Assembly (NCBI GenBank): GCA_964582545.1
Contig: CAZOSB010000001.1
Span: 202,677-266,676 of the forward strand
DNA: 64,000 nucleotides
Source of the DNA: JAVVUJ01 sp964582545
GTDB taxonomy: Bacteria > Bacillota > Clostridia > Peptostreptococcales > Anaerovoracaceae
Reading direction: 5' to 3'
How positions within the stretch are numbered: position 1 is the stretch's first letter; each line of letters starts with the position of its first letter. Both the position numbers and the translations under genes were made by a program. This document shows, one piece after another, positions 27,493-35,730 of this stretch. Under the pieces are notes generated by a model, which saw only the letters and a program-made list of their open reading frames with translations, ran no database searches and was not told the origin of the DNA.

Positions 27493-28881
27493 ATGAAAAA
27501 TTTATGGGGAGGCCGTTTTTCCAAACAGATGGATGACTATACGGCGGATTATAACGAATCTATCAGCTTTGATCACATCCTATATCCTTACAGCATAGAG
27601 GCTAGTATCGCCCACGTTTCCATGTTGGCAAAGCAGGGGATCATTTCTCAGGAGGAATGTGAGGAAATCATAAAGGGCTTAAAAATAGTTAAAGAAAATA
27701 TGGACAATGGTTTGGTAGAATTTGATATTCAAGACGAGGATATCATGATGACCATCGAAAAAAACTTAATTGCAGAAATCGGTGATGTGGGAAAGAAACT
27801 TCATACCGCCAGAAGCAGAAACGATCAAAATGCAGTGGATGAAAAACTTTTTTTAAGAGATGCCACTAAAAAGACGGTAGATCTTATCAAAGATATGATG
27901 GATGTCATCATTCAAAAGGCTTTGGGAGAAAAGGACATCATTATGCCCGGATTCACCCACATGCAGCACGCACAGCCTATTACGGTGGGCTTTTACTATA
28001 TGGCCCATTTCCAAGGCTTCAAAAGAGATGCAGAGAGGTTTATTTCCTCTTATGACAGGCTGAACAGGAACCCACTGGGAGCCTGTGCTTTAGCGGGAAC
28101 CACGCTGCCTACAGACAGAATGGAAACCACCAAGACCTTAGGATTTAGTGAGCCTACGGACAATGCCATGGATACGGTGGGGGACAGGGATTTCATTGCG
28201 GAATATCTGTTTAACGCTGCCCTTTGCATGAACCATATCAGTGGATTTGCAGAAGAAATTATCGTATTTAATTCTCAGGAATTTAACTTCATAGATATCG
28301 ACGATAGTTTTTGCACGGGAAGCAGTATCATGCCTCAGAAGAAAAACCCCGACATTGCCGAGTTGGCCAGGGGAAAAGCTGCCAGAACCATCGGCAATCT
28401 GACCACCATTATGACCATGCTTAAGGGTACCTTCCTGACTCTCAACAAGGACTATCAAGAGGACAAGGAACCTCTTTTCGACAGCATTCACACTTTAAAC
28501 AGAAGCTTATATATCTTTGCCAGAATGTTGGAAAAAATCAGCTTCAGGGAAGAGGTTTTAAAGGAACACTTAAAAAAAGGTTTTATCAACGCTACGGACA
28601 TTGCGGAGTATTTGGTGTGCTGCGATGTTCCCTTCCGGGATGCTCATGAAATCGTAGGATCCATGGTGAAGTACTGCGAGGGGAAGAATATTACTTTTGA
28701 AGAGCTTACCCCAGAAGATTTAGCAGGGATGAAGCTGCCGGTACAATTGACGGATCTTTCTGCTTTTTCCATTGAAAACTGCGTAAAAAACAGAAAGAGT
28801 TTGGGAGGTACTTCCCCTGAGGATGTGGACAGACAGATCGGCAATGCCAAGGCTTTTTTAAAGTCTATAGAAAAATGGTAG
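27493..28881 (+). CDS. argH: Argininosuccinate lyase
   Basis: 462 residues, the normal length. It splits argininosuccinate into arginine and fumarate. Motifs: NLWGGRFSKQMDD at the start, HTARSRNDQ, TMPGFTHMQHAQ-like segment and the superfamily signature GSSIMPQKKNPD. argG is not adjacent. Instead two fumarase genes follow, so the fumarate produced may feed directly into malate formation. Confidence 0.96.
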   Translation: MKNLWGGRFSKQMDDYTADYNESISFDHILYPYSIEASIAHVSMLAKQGIISQEECEEIIKGLKIVKENMDNGLVEFDIQDEDIMMTIEKNLIAEIGDVGKKLHTARSRNDQNAVDEKLFLRDATKKTVDLIKDMMDVIIQKALGEKDIIMPGFTHMQHAQPITVGFYYMAHFQGFKRDAERFISSYDRLNRNPLGACALAGTTLPTDRMETTKTLGFSEPTDNAMDTVGDRDFIAEYLFNAALCMNHISGFAEEIIVFNSQEFNFIDIDDSFCTGSSIMPQKKNPDIAELARGKAARTIGNLTTIMTMLKGTFLTLNKDYQEDKEPLFDSIHTLNRSLYIFARMLEKISFREEVLKEHLKKGFINATDIAEYLVCCDVPFRDAHEIVGSMVKYCEGKNITFEELTPEDLAGMKLPVQLTDLSAFSIENCVKNRKSLGGTSPEDVDRQIGNAKAFLKSIEKW

Positions 28882-28922
28882 GGGTATTGTGATTCTGAGA
28901 AAGATCAAAAGTGAGAAGCGAT

Positions 28923-29762
28923 ATGAGAGAAATTAAATGTGTCGAGATTACGGCAGCCGTTAAAGCCCTTTTTTGGGAAGCAAATTGGTGCTTAAATGAG
29001 GATATCCGAGAGGGTCTCAAAGCAGGTGTGTCAGGAGAAGAAAGCGGAACTGGTAGATTTTTGTTGGAAAAAATACTGGAGAACGCCGATTTGGCAGAGG
29101 AAAAAAAGCGACCCATGTGTCAGGATACGGGTATGGCCATCGTCTTTGTGGAGCTGGGGCAGCAGGTTATCATTACCGGAGGGCTGTTAGGTCATGCCAT
29201 TCAAGAGGGGGTAGCACAGGCTTATGATTTGGACATGCGGAAAAGCGTTGTGTTGGATCCTTTTGACCGAAAGAATACGGGGGATAATACACCCGCTGTG
29301 ATTCATTACGATGTGGTTGAAGGGGATCACGTGAAGATTTCTGTCATGCCCAAGGGATTTGGAAGTGAAAACATGAGTTCCTTGAAAATGCTTACGCCTG
29401 CGGAGGGTGTGGAAGGTTTTAAGTCCTTCGTTTTGGATACGGTAAAACTGGCGGGAGCCAATCCCTGTCCTCCTATGGTGGTGGGCATCGGTGTAGGTGG
29501 CACCTTTGAAAAGGTGGCACTTCTGGCGAAGCAAGCGCTACTGAGACCTATTCATAATAGAAACTCCAATGCCTTTTATGGAGCATTGGAGCAAGAACTT
29601 TTGGAGAAGATCAACGATACGGGAATCGGTCCTCAGGGATTGGGAGGTAGAATTACAGCCTTGGGCGTGCTCATAGAAAGCTTTCCAACCCATATTGCAG
29701 GGTTGCCTGTGGCGGTCAATATTTCCTGCCATGCCACCCGACATAGATCGATTGTTCTATAA
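28923..29762 (+). CDS. fumA: Fumarate hydratase class I, alpha subunit
   Basis: 279 residues from the ATG at 28923, preferred over a GTG at 28911 because family members begin MREI. It is the N-terminal half of the oxygen-sensitive [4Fe-4S] class I fumarase. Cluster-ligand candidate cysteines are in RPMCQDTGMA, GANPCPPMVVG and NISCHATRH. It works with the beta subunit encoded downstream to interconvert fumarate and malate. 41 bases after argH. Confidence 0.92.
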   Translation: MREIKCVEITAAVKALFWEANWCLNEDIREGLKAGVSGEESGTGRFLLEKILENADLAEEKKRPMCQDTGMAIVFVELGQQVIITGGLLGHAIQEGVAQAYDLDMRKSVVLDPFDRKNTGDNTPAVIHYDVVEGDHVKISVMPKGFGSENMSSLKMLTPAEGVEGFKSFVLDTVKLAGANPCPPMVVGIGVGGTFEKVALLAKQALLRPIHNRNSNAFYGALEQELLEKINDTGIGPQGLGGRITALGVLIESFPTHIAGLPVAVNISCHATRHRSIVL

Positions 29763-29825
29763 TCTTGAAGATAGAAAAATATCTTTTCATAAAAAACGAT
29801 AGAGAAAAATATCAAGGATAATTTA

Positions 29826-30479
29826 GTGGATGAACTAATTAAAAAGAGTGAAATCTCTCATAATAAGGGGAAAATAGAAGAAATGGCTTATGATCATGGA
29901 GAAATAGAAAAAAAACTTTCAGACCAAGGCGAAATTATGGTGAAACTTCCGCTGACGGAGGAAACTGTAAAGGCTCTGAAGGCAGGGGATAAAGTGTTAC
30001 TTTCGGGAAGTTTGCTTACAGCTCGAGATGCGGCGCATAAAAAGCTGGTGGAAGCCCTACAGCAAGAAATCCCTTTGCCGGTGGAGCTTCGAGATCAGAC
30101 CATCTACTATGTGGGAGCATGTCCCGCTGCTCTCGGGGAAGTCATGGGTCCGGCAGGACCTACTACCTCCGGGAGAATGGATTCGTATACGCCCCAGCTC
30201 ATAGAGAAGGGATTGCGTGGAATGATTGGAAAGGGTCATCGCAGTGAAGCTGTGATAGATGCCATGAAGGAGCATAAAGCCGTATATTTTGCCGCCATTG
30301 GAGGGGCAGCGCTTCTCATGGGGGAAAGTATTAAAAGTGTGGAAGTTCTGGCTTATGAGGAGCTGGGAACGGAGTCGCTGAAAAGAATACAGGTGGAGAA
30401 TATGCCCCTAATAGTTGTGACCGACAGTGAGGGAAATGACCTGTACAGCAGTGAGCCTAAAAAATTTCAAAGAGATTAA
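29826..30479 (+). CDS. fumB: Fumarate hydratase class I, beta subunit, with N-terminal repeat extension
   Basis: 217 residues with a GTG start after AAGGAT. From about residue 38 it is a standard beta subunit: LPLTEETVKALKAGDKVLLSG, TARDAAHKKL, YVGACPAALGEVMGPAGPTT and SGRMD. The first ~40 residues are an extra charged segment containing three 10-residue repeats (HNKGKIEEMA, YDHGEIEKKL, SDQGEIMVKL), which family members normally lack. An internal ATG at 29937 would give the standard length but has a poorer ribosome binding site. Confidence 0.88.
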   Translation: MDELIKKSEISHNKGKIEEMAYDHGEIEKKLSDQGEIMVKLPLTEETVKALKAGDKVLLSGSLLTARDAAHKKLVEALQQEIPLPVELRDQTIYYVGACPAALGEVMGPAGPTTSGRMDSYTPQLIEKGLRGMIGKGHRSEAVIDAMKEHKAVYFAAIGGAALLMGESIKSVEVLAYEELGTESLKRIQVENMPLIVVTDSEGNDLYSSEPKKFQRD

Positions 30480-30497
30480 AAGAGGAAGGACGTGTCT

Positions 30498-31898
30498 ATG
30501 GAATCGGAAAGTCAAGCCTATATCGACGGATATATGGAAAGAGCAAAAGCAGCCTTAAAAGAGTATGAGACCTACACGCAGGAGCAGGTGGATGAAATCG
30601 TTACAGCTGTGGCAAAGGTGGTCTATGATCATGCTGAGGAGTTGGCTGAAATCGCCGTGACAGAAAGTGGAATGGGCAATGTAGCCGATAAAATCGCAAA
30701 AAACCAAGGCAAGTCACTGATGATAAGCCACCATCTAAAGAATAAAAAATCCGTGGGAATCATCGAGAGAGAACAATCCACAGGAATTACGAAGGTGGCG
30801 AAACCAAAAGGAGTGGTGGCAGCGATTACGCCTTGCACCAACCCTATCGTCACCCCTATGAGCAACGCCATGTTTGCCTTAAAAGGACGAAATGTAATCA
30901 TTATTACCCCTCATCATAAAGCCATAAAGTCCAGTACCATGACGGTGGATCTAATCAATCAGGAACTAAAAAAACTCGGTGCTCCCGAAAACATCATCCA
31001 AATACTAGATCAGCAATCCCGCGAGAATACGAAAAACTTAATTTCCGCAGCGGATGTGGTGGTGGCTACAGGAGGCATGGGCATGGTAAAGGCGGCATAC
31101 AGCAGTGGAAAACCTGCCTTGGGTGTAGGAGCGGGGAACGTTCAGTGCATCATCGACAGAGACGTAAATTTGGAAGAGGTTATCCCTAAAATTATTGCAG
31201 GAAGAGCTTTTGATTTTGGCATTATCTGTTCTGCTGAGCAAACCGTAATTTTACCTGAGGAATCCTATGAAGAAGCCATGGAAATCTTTGAAAAAAATGG
31301 AGCTTATCGTGTTAATTCAGAGGAAAGGCAAGCTTTCCGGGAAGCTGTGTTTCAAGAGGGTGCCATGAATCGACACGCTGTAGGACAATCGCCTCAGGTG
31401 ATCGGTAAATTAGCGGGAAAAGACCTAGCGGATGAGGTAAGGGTTATTTTAATAGATGCGGAGGGACCGGGGGCAGAGGATGTTATTGCAAAGGAAAAAA
31501 TGTGTCCTGTTTTAGCCGTTTATCGATATAGTGATTTTATAGAGGCCGTGTCTATCGCCAAGGCCAATTTGGAGGTGGAGGGAAAGGGTCACAGCGTAAG
31601 CATTCATTCCAACACCGTTGAACATATAGAGTATGCAGGGGAGAACTTAGATGTCTCCAGATTTGTAATTAATCAGGTTTGTGCCACCAGTGCAGGGGGA
31701 AGCTTTTTTAACGGACTGGCACCCACCAATACCCTAGGTTGCGGCTCTTGGGGTAATAACAGTATTTCAGAGAATTTGGACTACCATCACCTGATCAATA
31801 TTTCTAGAATCGCGTACTTTATTCCACATGCGAAGGTACCGACCTATGATGAAGTTTTTGCTAATGGATTAGAGATGTCGGGGCATACTAATATATAA
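30498..31898 (+). CDS. CoA-acylating aldehyde dehydrogenase
   Basis: 466 residues from the ATG at 30498, where AGGAAGGA has 7-base spacing (a GTG at 30492 is also possible). NAD-binding Rossmann and catalytic domains of the acylating aldehyde dehydrogenases (EutE/PduP/SucD/AdhE-N type): ITPCTNPIVTPMSNA, GVGAGNVQCIID and the active Cys244 in DFGIICSAEQ. It interconverts an acyl-CoA and its aldehyde. Next to fumarase a succinate-semialdehyde role is conceivable, but acetaldehyde is equally possible. Confidence 0.88.
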   Translation: MESESQAYIDGYMERAKAALKEYETYTQEQVDEIVTAVAKVVYDHAEELAEIAVTESGMGNVADKIAKNQGKSLMISHHLKNKKSVGIIEREQSTGITKVAKPKGVVAAITPCTNPIVTPMSNAMFALKGRNVIIITPHHKAIKSSTMTVDLINQELKKLGAPENIIQILDQQSRENTKNLISAADVVVATGGMGMVKAAYSSGKPALGVGAGNVQCIIDRDVNLEEVIPKIIAGRAFDFGIICSAEQTVILPEESYEEAMEIFEKNGAYRVNSEERQAFREAVFQEGAMNRHAVGQSPQVIGKLAGKDLADEVRVILIDAEGPGAEDVIAKEKMCPVLAVYRYSDFIEAVSIAKANLEVEGKGHSVSIHSNTVEHIEYAGENLDVSRFVINQVCATSAGGSFFNGLAPTNTLGCGSWGNNSISENLDYHHLINISRIAYFIPHAKVPTYDEVFANGLEMSGHTNI

Positions 31899-31932
31899 TC
31901 ATAGACTTTAAATAAAAACAAAAGGAGAAAAT

Positions 31933-33042
31933 ATGGATAGCAGAACAAAAAAATTGGCAGATGTGCTGGTTCACTATTCCTGTAGCTTAAAAAAAGGTGA
32001 AAAGGTTTTGATTTCCTATGAAGGAGAATGTGCAAAACCTCTGGTAAAACTTTTAATCAAAGAAATTTATGCAACAGGTGGATACCCCTACGTTGAAATT
32101 AGAGATTCCTCTGTAAACAGAGAACTATTGCTTCATTGCGTAGATGAACAGATTGAATTTATGAAGGAATATCAATTGGCACAGATGCAGGGCATGGATG
32201 CTTTTATCGCCATTCGAGGTGGACTCAATACCTCGGAGTTGTCAGATGTCCCTTCGGTCAAAATGAACATGTACAGCAAAATTCTACGTCCCGTACAGGA
32301 TTATCGGGTAAACAATACGAAGTGGGTAGTTTTGAGATACCCCAACGAATCCATGGCACAACTAGCCAATTGCAGCATGGAGGCTTTTGAAGACTTGTAT
32401 TACAATGTGTGCACCTTGGACTATGGAAAGATGTCAAAGGCTATGGATCCATTGGTAGACTTGATGAACAAGACGGACAAGGTCAGAATTACCGGAAAGG
32501 ATACGGATTTGACCTTTTCTATCAAAGGCATCGGTGCTGTAAAATGCGATGGTGAAAGAAATATTCCCGATGGAGAAATCTATACGGCTCCCATAAGGGA
32601 TTCTGTCAACGGCATTATTTCCTACAACACTCCTTCGGAGGAGCAGGGCTTCACCTATGAAAACATCGTCTTTGAGGTGAAGGATGGAAAGATTGTCAAG
32701 GCTACGGCAAACAGCACGGACAGGATTAATGAACTTTTAGATACGGACGAAAGCGCACGCTACTTCGGAGAGTTTGCCATAGGTGTCAACCCATATATTC
32801 TCAACCCTATGAAAGATACTTTATTTGATGAAAAAATAGCAGGTAGCTTCCATCTGACTCCGGGGGCCTCTTACAAGGACGCTTTTAACGGAAACAAATC
32901 TGCGGTACACTGGGATTTGGTGATGATCCAAAGATCGGAATACGGCGGTGGAGAAATTTGGTTTGATGATGTGCTGATTCGTAAGGATGGTCTTTTCGTG
33001 TTGAAAGAGCTGGAAGGATTGAATCCGGAAAACCTCAAGTAA
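31933..33042 (+). CDS. Aminopeptidase, M29 family
   Basis: 369 residues of the thermophilic metallo-aminopeptidase (AmpS/AmpT, M29) family. Metal-site motifs: ERNIPDGEIYTAP with the ligand Glu, GEFAIGVNPY, FHLTPGASY and the C-terminal SAVHWDLVM. It is a cytoplasmic enzyme that removes N-terminal residues from peptides. Clear AAAGGAG site. Fits a proteolytic, amino-acid-fermenting lifestyle together with the arginine pathway. Confidence 0.9.
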   Translation: MDSRTKKLADVLVHYSCSLKKGEKVLISYEGECAKPLVKLLIKEIYATGGYPYVEIRDSSVNRELLLHCVDEQIEFMKEYQLAQMQGMDAFIAIRGGLNTSELSDVPSVKMNMYSKILRPVQDYRVNNTKWVVLRYPNESMAQLANCSMEAFEDLYYNVCTLDYGKMSKAMDPLVDLMNKTDKVRITGKDTDLTFSIKGIGAVKCDGERNIPDGEIYTAPIRDSVNGIISYNTPSEEQGFTYENIVFEVKDGKIVKATANSTDRINELLDTDESARYFGEFAIGVNPYILNPMKDTLFDEKIAGSFHLTPGASYKDAFNGNKSAVHWDLVMIQRSEYGGGEIWFDDVLIRKDGLFVLKELEGLNPENLK

Positions 33043-33091
33043 ACCTGATTAGAACGAAGTGCGGTGGAGCCTACCTCATTTGGAGAATAAG

Positions 33092-34117
33092 ATGAAACAC
33101 ATATTTGTAATCAATCCGGCGGCCGGAAAAGGGCAGGCGGAAAAGGTATTCATTCCTCAAATTATGGAGACTGTGAAGAGAATGTCCTTGGACTATGAGA
33201 TTCACAGAACCATGGGGGTAGAGGACAGCGTTCGATATATTAAAAACAAGCTCATGGAAAGGGATCGTCTCACATTGAACGGTCATTTGTCCGAAGATTT
33301 TATTTATCGGTTTTATGCCTGCGGAGGTGATGGAACCCTAAATGAGGTGGTCAATGGAGTGGTGGGAAGAGTTGGCGTAGAGGTAGCCTTGATTCCTGCC
33401 GGAACAGGAAACGATTTTGTACGGAATTTTGCTCCTAAGGAAGTCTTTCAGAATGTGGAAAGGCTGATTGGAGGAAAGACCGTACCCATCGATGTTCTAT
33501 GTTATAAGAGTTCTGCCAACATTCAATATGTAGAGGATGATGAAGGACTCAGATACGCCATCAACATGATTAATATGGGTCTAGATTGCCATGTGGTACA
33601 TCATATGCAGAACTTTAAAAGAATCCCTTTTGTAGCCGGTAGCCTTGCATATTATGGAGGTGTGGTTAGGGCTTTAATGAATAAAAGGACAGTTCCCTTG
33701 GATATTCTTTTAGAAGAAAAGGATGGAAATGAAAAATATGAAAGTCTATCCTTATCTGAAAAAAGTTTTCGACAAGTGGATTGTCTTTTGTTTACGGTGG
33801 GAAATGGTAGATATTACGGAGGTGGATTTCAGGGGGCACCCTTGGCTAGTGTGGCAGACGGAAAGATGGATGTGACCATCGTACAAAATATCCCCTATAA
33901 CCAGCTTATGAAATTGATTTATCATTATAAAAATGGAACCCATTTGAACATTCCGGAAATTGAACGATACATATCCTACAAGCAATGTGATAAAATTATC
34001 ATAAAGAATCCACAACAAGCCGACCTGTGTGTAGACGGAGAAATTAAAGAAGGAAGTGACACGGAAATCACACTCTTAAAAGGTGCAATTGCTTTCGTCT
34101 TACCAGAAGGTATCTGA
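33092..34117 (+). CDS. Diacylglycerol/lipid kinase family protein
   Basis: 341 residues from the ATG at 33092, chosen because GGAG lies 7 bases upstream; an upstream GTG at 33059 has no site. NPAAGKG at 8-14, the ATP-binding GGDGTLNEVVNGV from residue 78 and IPAGTGNDFVRN define the YegS/DgkB family. It phosphorylates diacylglycerol or related lipids at the inner membrane face. Such recycling would suit the LTA synthases in this window, which release diacylglycerol; that link is inference. Confidence 0.9.
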   Translation: MKHIFVINPAAGKGQAEKVFIPQIMETVKRMSLDYEIHRTMGVEDSVRYIKNKLMERDRLTLNGHLSEDFIYRFYACGGDGTLNEVVNGVVGRVGVEVALIPAGTGNDFVRNFAPKEVFQNVERLIGGKTVPIDVLCYKSSANIQYVEDDEGLRYAINMINMGLDCHVVHHMQNFKRIPFVAGSLAYYGGVVRALMNKRTVPLDILLEEKDGNEKYESLSLSEKSFRQVDCLLFTVGNGRYYGGGFQGAPLASVADGKMDVTIVQNIPYNQLMKLIYHYKNGTHLNIPEIERYISYKQCDKIIIKNPQQADLCVDGEIKEGSDTEITLLKGAIAFVLPEGI

Positions 34118-34143
34118 CCTACTATAAATTTGAATTGAAATTC

Positions 34144-34177
34144 AAAATAAAAATCGGATAAAATTCCATTTATCCGA
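34144..34177 (-). terminator. Terminator of the minus-strand PepD-like gene
   Basis: A perfect 9-bp stem TCGGATAAA / TTTATCCGA (34154-34162 and 34169-34177) is followed on the minus strand by TTTTTATTTT, immediately after the stop at 34201. Confidence 0.8.
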
Positions 34178-34200
34178 AATAATCAACAAAATTCAGAAAC

Positions 34201-35577
34201 CTAGTCTTCTTCCTCTTCAAGGCTTCGATCTCCCAGCAAGTATAGAATCAATTCTTCCTGTTTATCTACCGCTAAATAAATCATATCTAAATCGGGATTT
34301 TTTTGTACAAAGAAACTGCATTCCAATGGTCTATATAAAGGAGAAGTGTTGATTTTATGTCCTAATAATTCCCTTTGGTATTCCATCATAAGAGGAAAGA
34401 GCTTGCTGTCGGTATTTTTTTCCCAAGCAGGGCAGGTGTTTTCAGCGGCATACTCGATTTCTGACAGATAACATACCTTTTGATGAGCATCTTGTATTTG
34501 AGCCAGTGCACCAGGGGAGGTGCTCAGCATGGAAAGACTGCCTGTAAAGTTGCCCGTATAAGTGTAAGCTGTGGATAAGGTGGAGGAACTCTCTACCTTA
34601 TTTTTTTCTTCAGGAGAAAGGGTAAACACTCCATCCACCATTCCGTAGAGGTAGCTGATTATGTTGGAGCTGCTTTCCTTCACTAATACTTTGTCCGGAA
34701 GCTCAACAGGTCGAATCTCAAAGGTAGCATCTTTTTCAATATCTTTGTATGCTTTTTTAAATTTATCCAGAGCTTCCTGATATACTTTTTGAAAGCCTTT
34801 GGAATCATATTCGTTGACCACCACAACAAAGGTGGCATCCTGAGGTATGAAGCCCGGAGTAACACCGGCATTAAAGCTGGCTAACTCTAAAACGATACCG
34901 TTATTTTTAGCATATGCTAATAGATCCCCGCAAATTTTTATAGGGTTCGCATTTTGAAGATTTTCCTCTGAATGGGCACTGCCCCCGTTGAAGTTCCGTA
35001 AAGAAACTTCAAAAGCTTTGGTATTTAACGGCTTTACCCATACCATGGTCTGAGCAAAGGAGAGAGTTTCCATACCTGCGGAGCTATTGACCATGGAGGC
35101 TTCTTGAGAATTCCCCAGGCTGATCAATTGATCTCCGGCAAGCCAAAGGGGATTTACATTTTCCGCACCAGTCATGTCGTCCTCCTTTTTCAGAGTATAC
35201 AGCACCTTTATACCTGCCTTTGTTTCAGACATTTTTACAACGTAAAGGGCGGATGCGATATTCTTATTATTTCCGTGAAGGATGGTCACCGGTAAATCTT
35301 CAAAGCCGTCTTCAGCAACTTTTTCAATGAGCACATTGCCATACTTATCCTTTGAGCCTTTGAGATTATTCTCTTTTGCCCATTCTAACAGATAGAATTT
35401 CAGAGCTTCTTGTGGGTTTTCTGCATTGCCAATAACGTTTTCTATGGCGGATAATTCGCCTATAATCGTAGTTTCTTTCGGTTCTTCAGGTTCCTGTGTC
35501 GGGACTTGACTTAAAGTCTTGGGAATTAACACGATACAAACGATTAGCAATAATATTGGAATAATTAATTTTTTCAT
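34201..35577 (-). CDS. Secreted M20/PepD-like protein with degenerate metal site
   Basis: 458 residues with a signal peptide or anchor at 3-20 and a short acidic linker. The body aligns by eye with Xaa-His dipeptidase PepD: EWAKENNLKGSKDKYGNVLI, then LHGNNKN (100-106) where PepD has an HMD metal motif. LISLGNSQEASMVNSSAG (151-168) replaces the PepD segment with an Asp and EEE cluster, and NFNGGSAHSEENLQNANPI (195-213) replaces GLKGGHSG. Key metal ligands are therefore missing, so I infer a non-catalytic binding protein outside the cell. It is a single gene on the minus strand. Confidence 0.6.
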   Translation of the reverse strand: MKKLIIPILLLIVCIVLIPKTLSQVPTQEPEEPKETTIIGELSAIENVIGNAENPQEALKFYLLEWAKENNLKGSKDKYGNVLIEKVAEDGFEDLPVTILHGNNKNIASALYVVKMSETKAGIKVLYTLKKEDDMTGAENVNPLWLAGDQLISLGNSQEASMVNSSAGMETLSFAQTMVWVKPLNTKAFEVSLRNFNGGSAHSEENLQNANPIKICGDLLAYAKNNGIVLELASFNAGVTPGFIPQDATFVVVVNEYDSKGFQKVYQEALDKFKKAYKDIEKDATFEIRPVELPDKVLVKESSSNIISYLYGMVDGVFTLSPEEKNKVESSSTLSTAYTYTGNFTGSLSMLSTSPGALAQIQDAHQKVCYLSEIEYAAENTCPAWEKNTDSKLFPLMMEYQRELLGHKINTSPLYRPLECSFFVQKNPDLDMIYLAVDKQEELILYLLGDRSLEEEED

Positions 35578-35660
35578 ATCAGTAGTATGCTCTCCTTGGG
35601 TAATATAATCTAACTATTCTGAATTTATTTTATTAATGGATAGTATTTTTAAGTAAACTA

Positions 35661-35669
35661 TGCTACAAT
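35661..35669 (+). promoter_or_regulatory. Extended -10 promoter of the glycogen operon
   Basis: TGCTACAAT contains a TGn extension and a TACAAT -10 box about 60 bases before glgB. No good -35 box is visible upstream, which is common for extended -10 promoters. The remainder of the 153-base divergent gap shows nothing further. Confidence 0.45.
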
Positions 35670-35730
35670 GATACCATAAAAAAAGAAATACAAAAAGATA
35701 TTTGTTTCTTAAATTTAACGGAGGCAAAAA

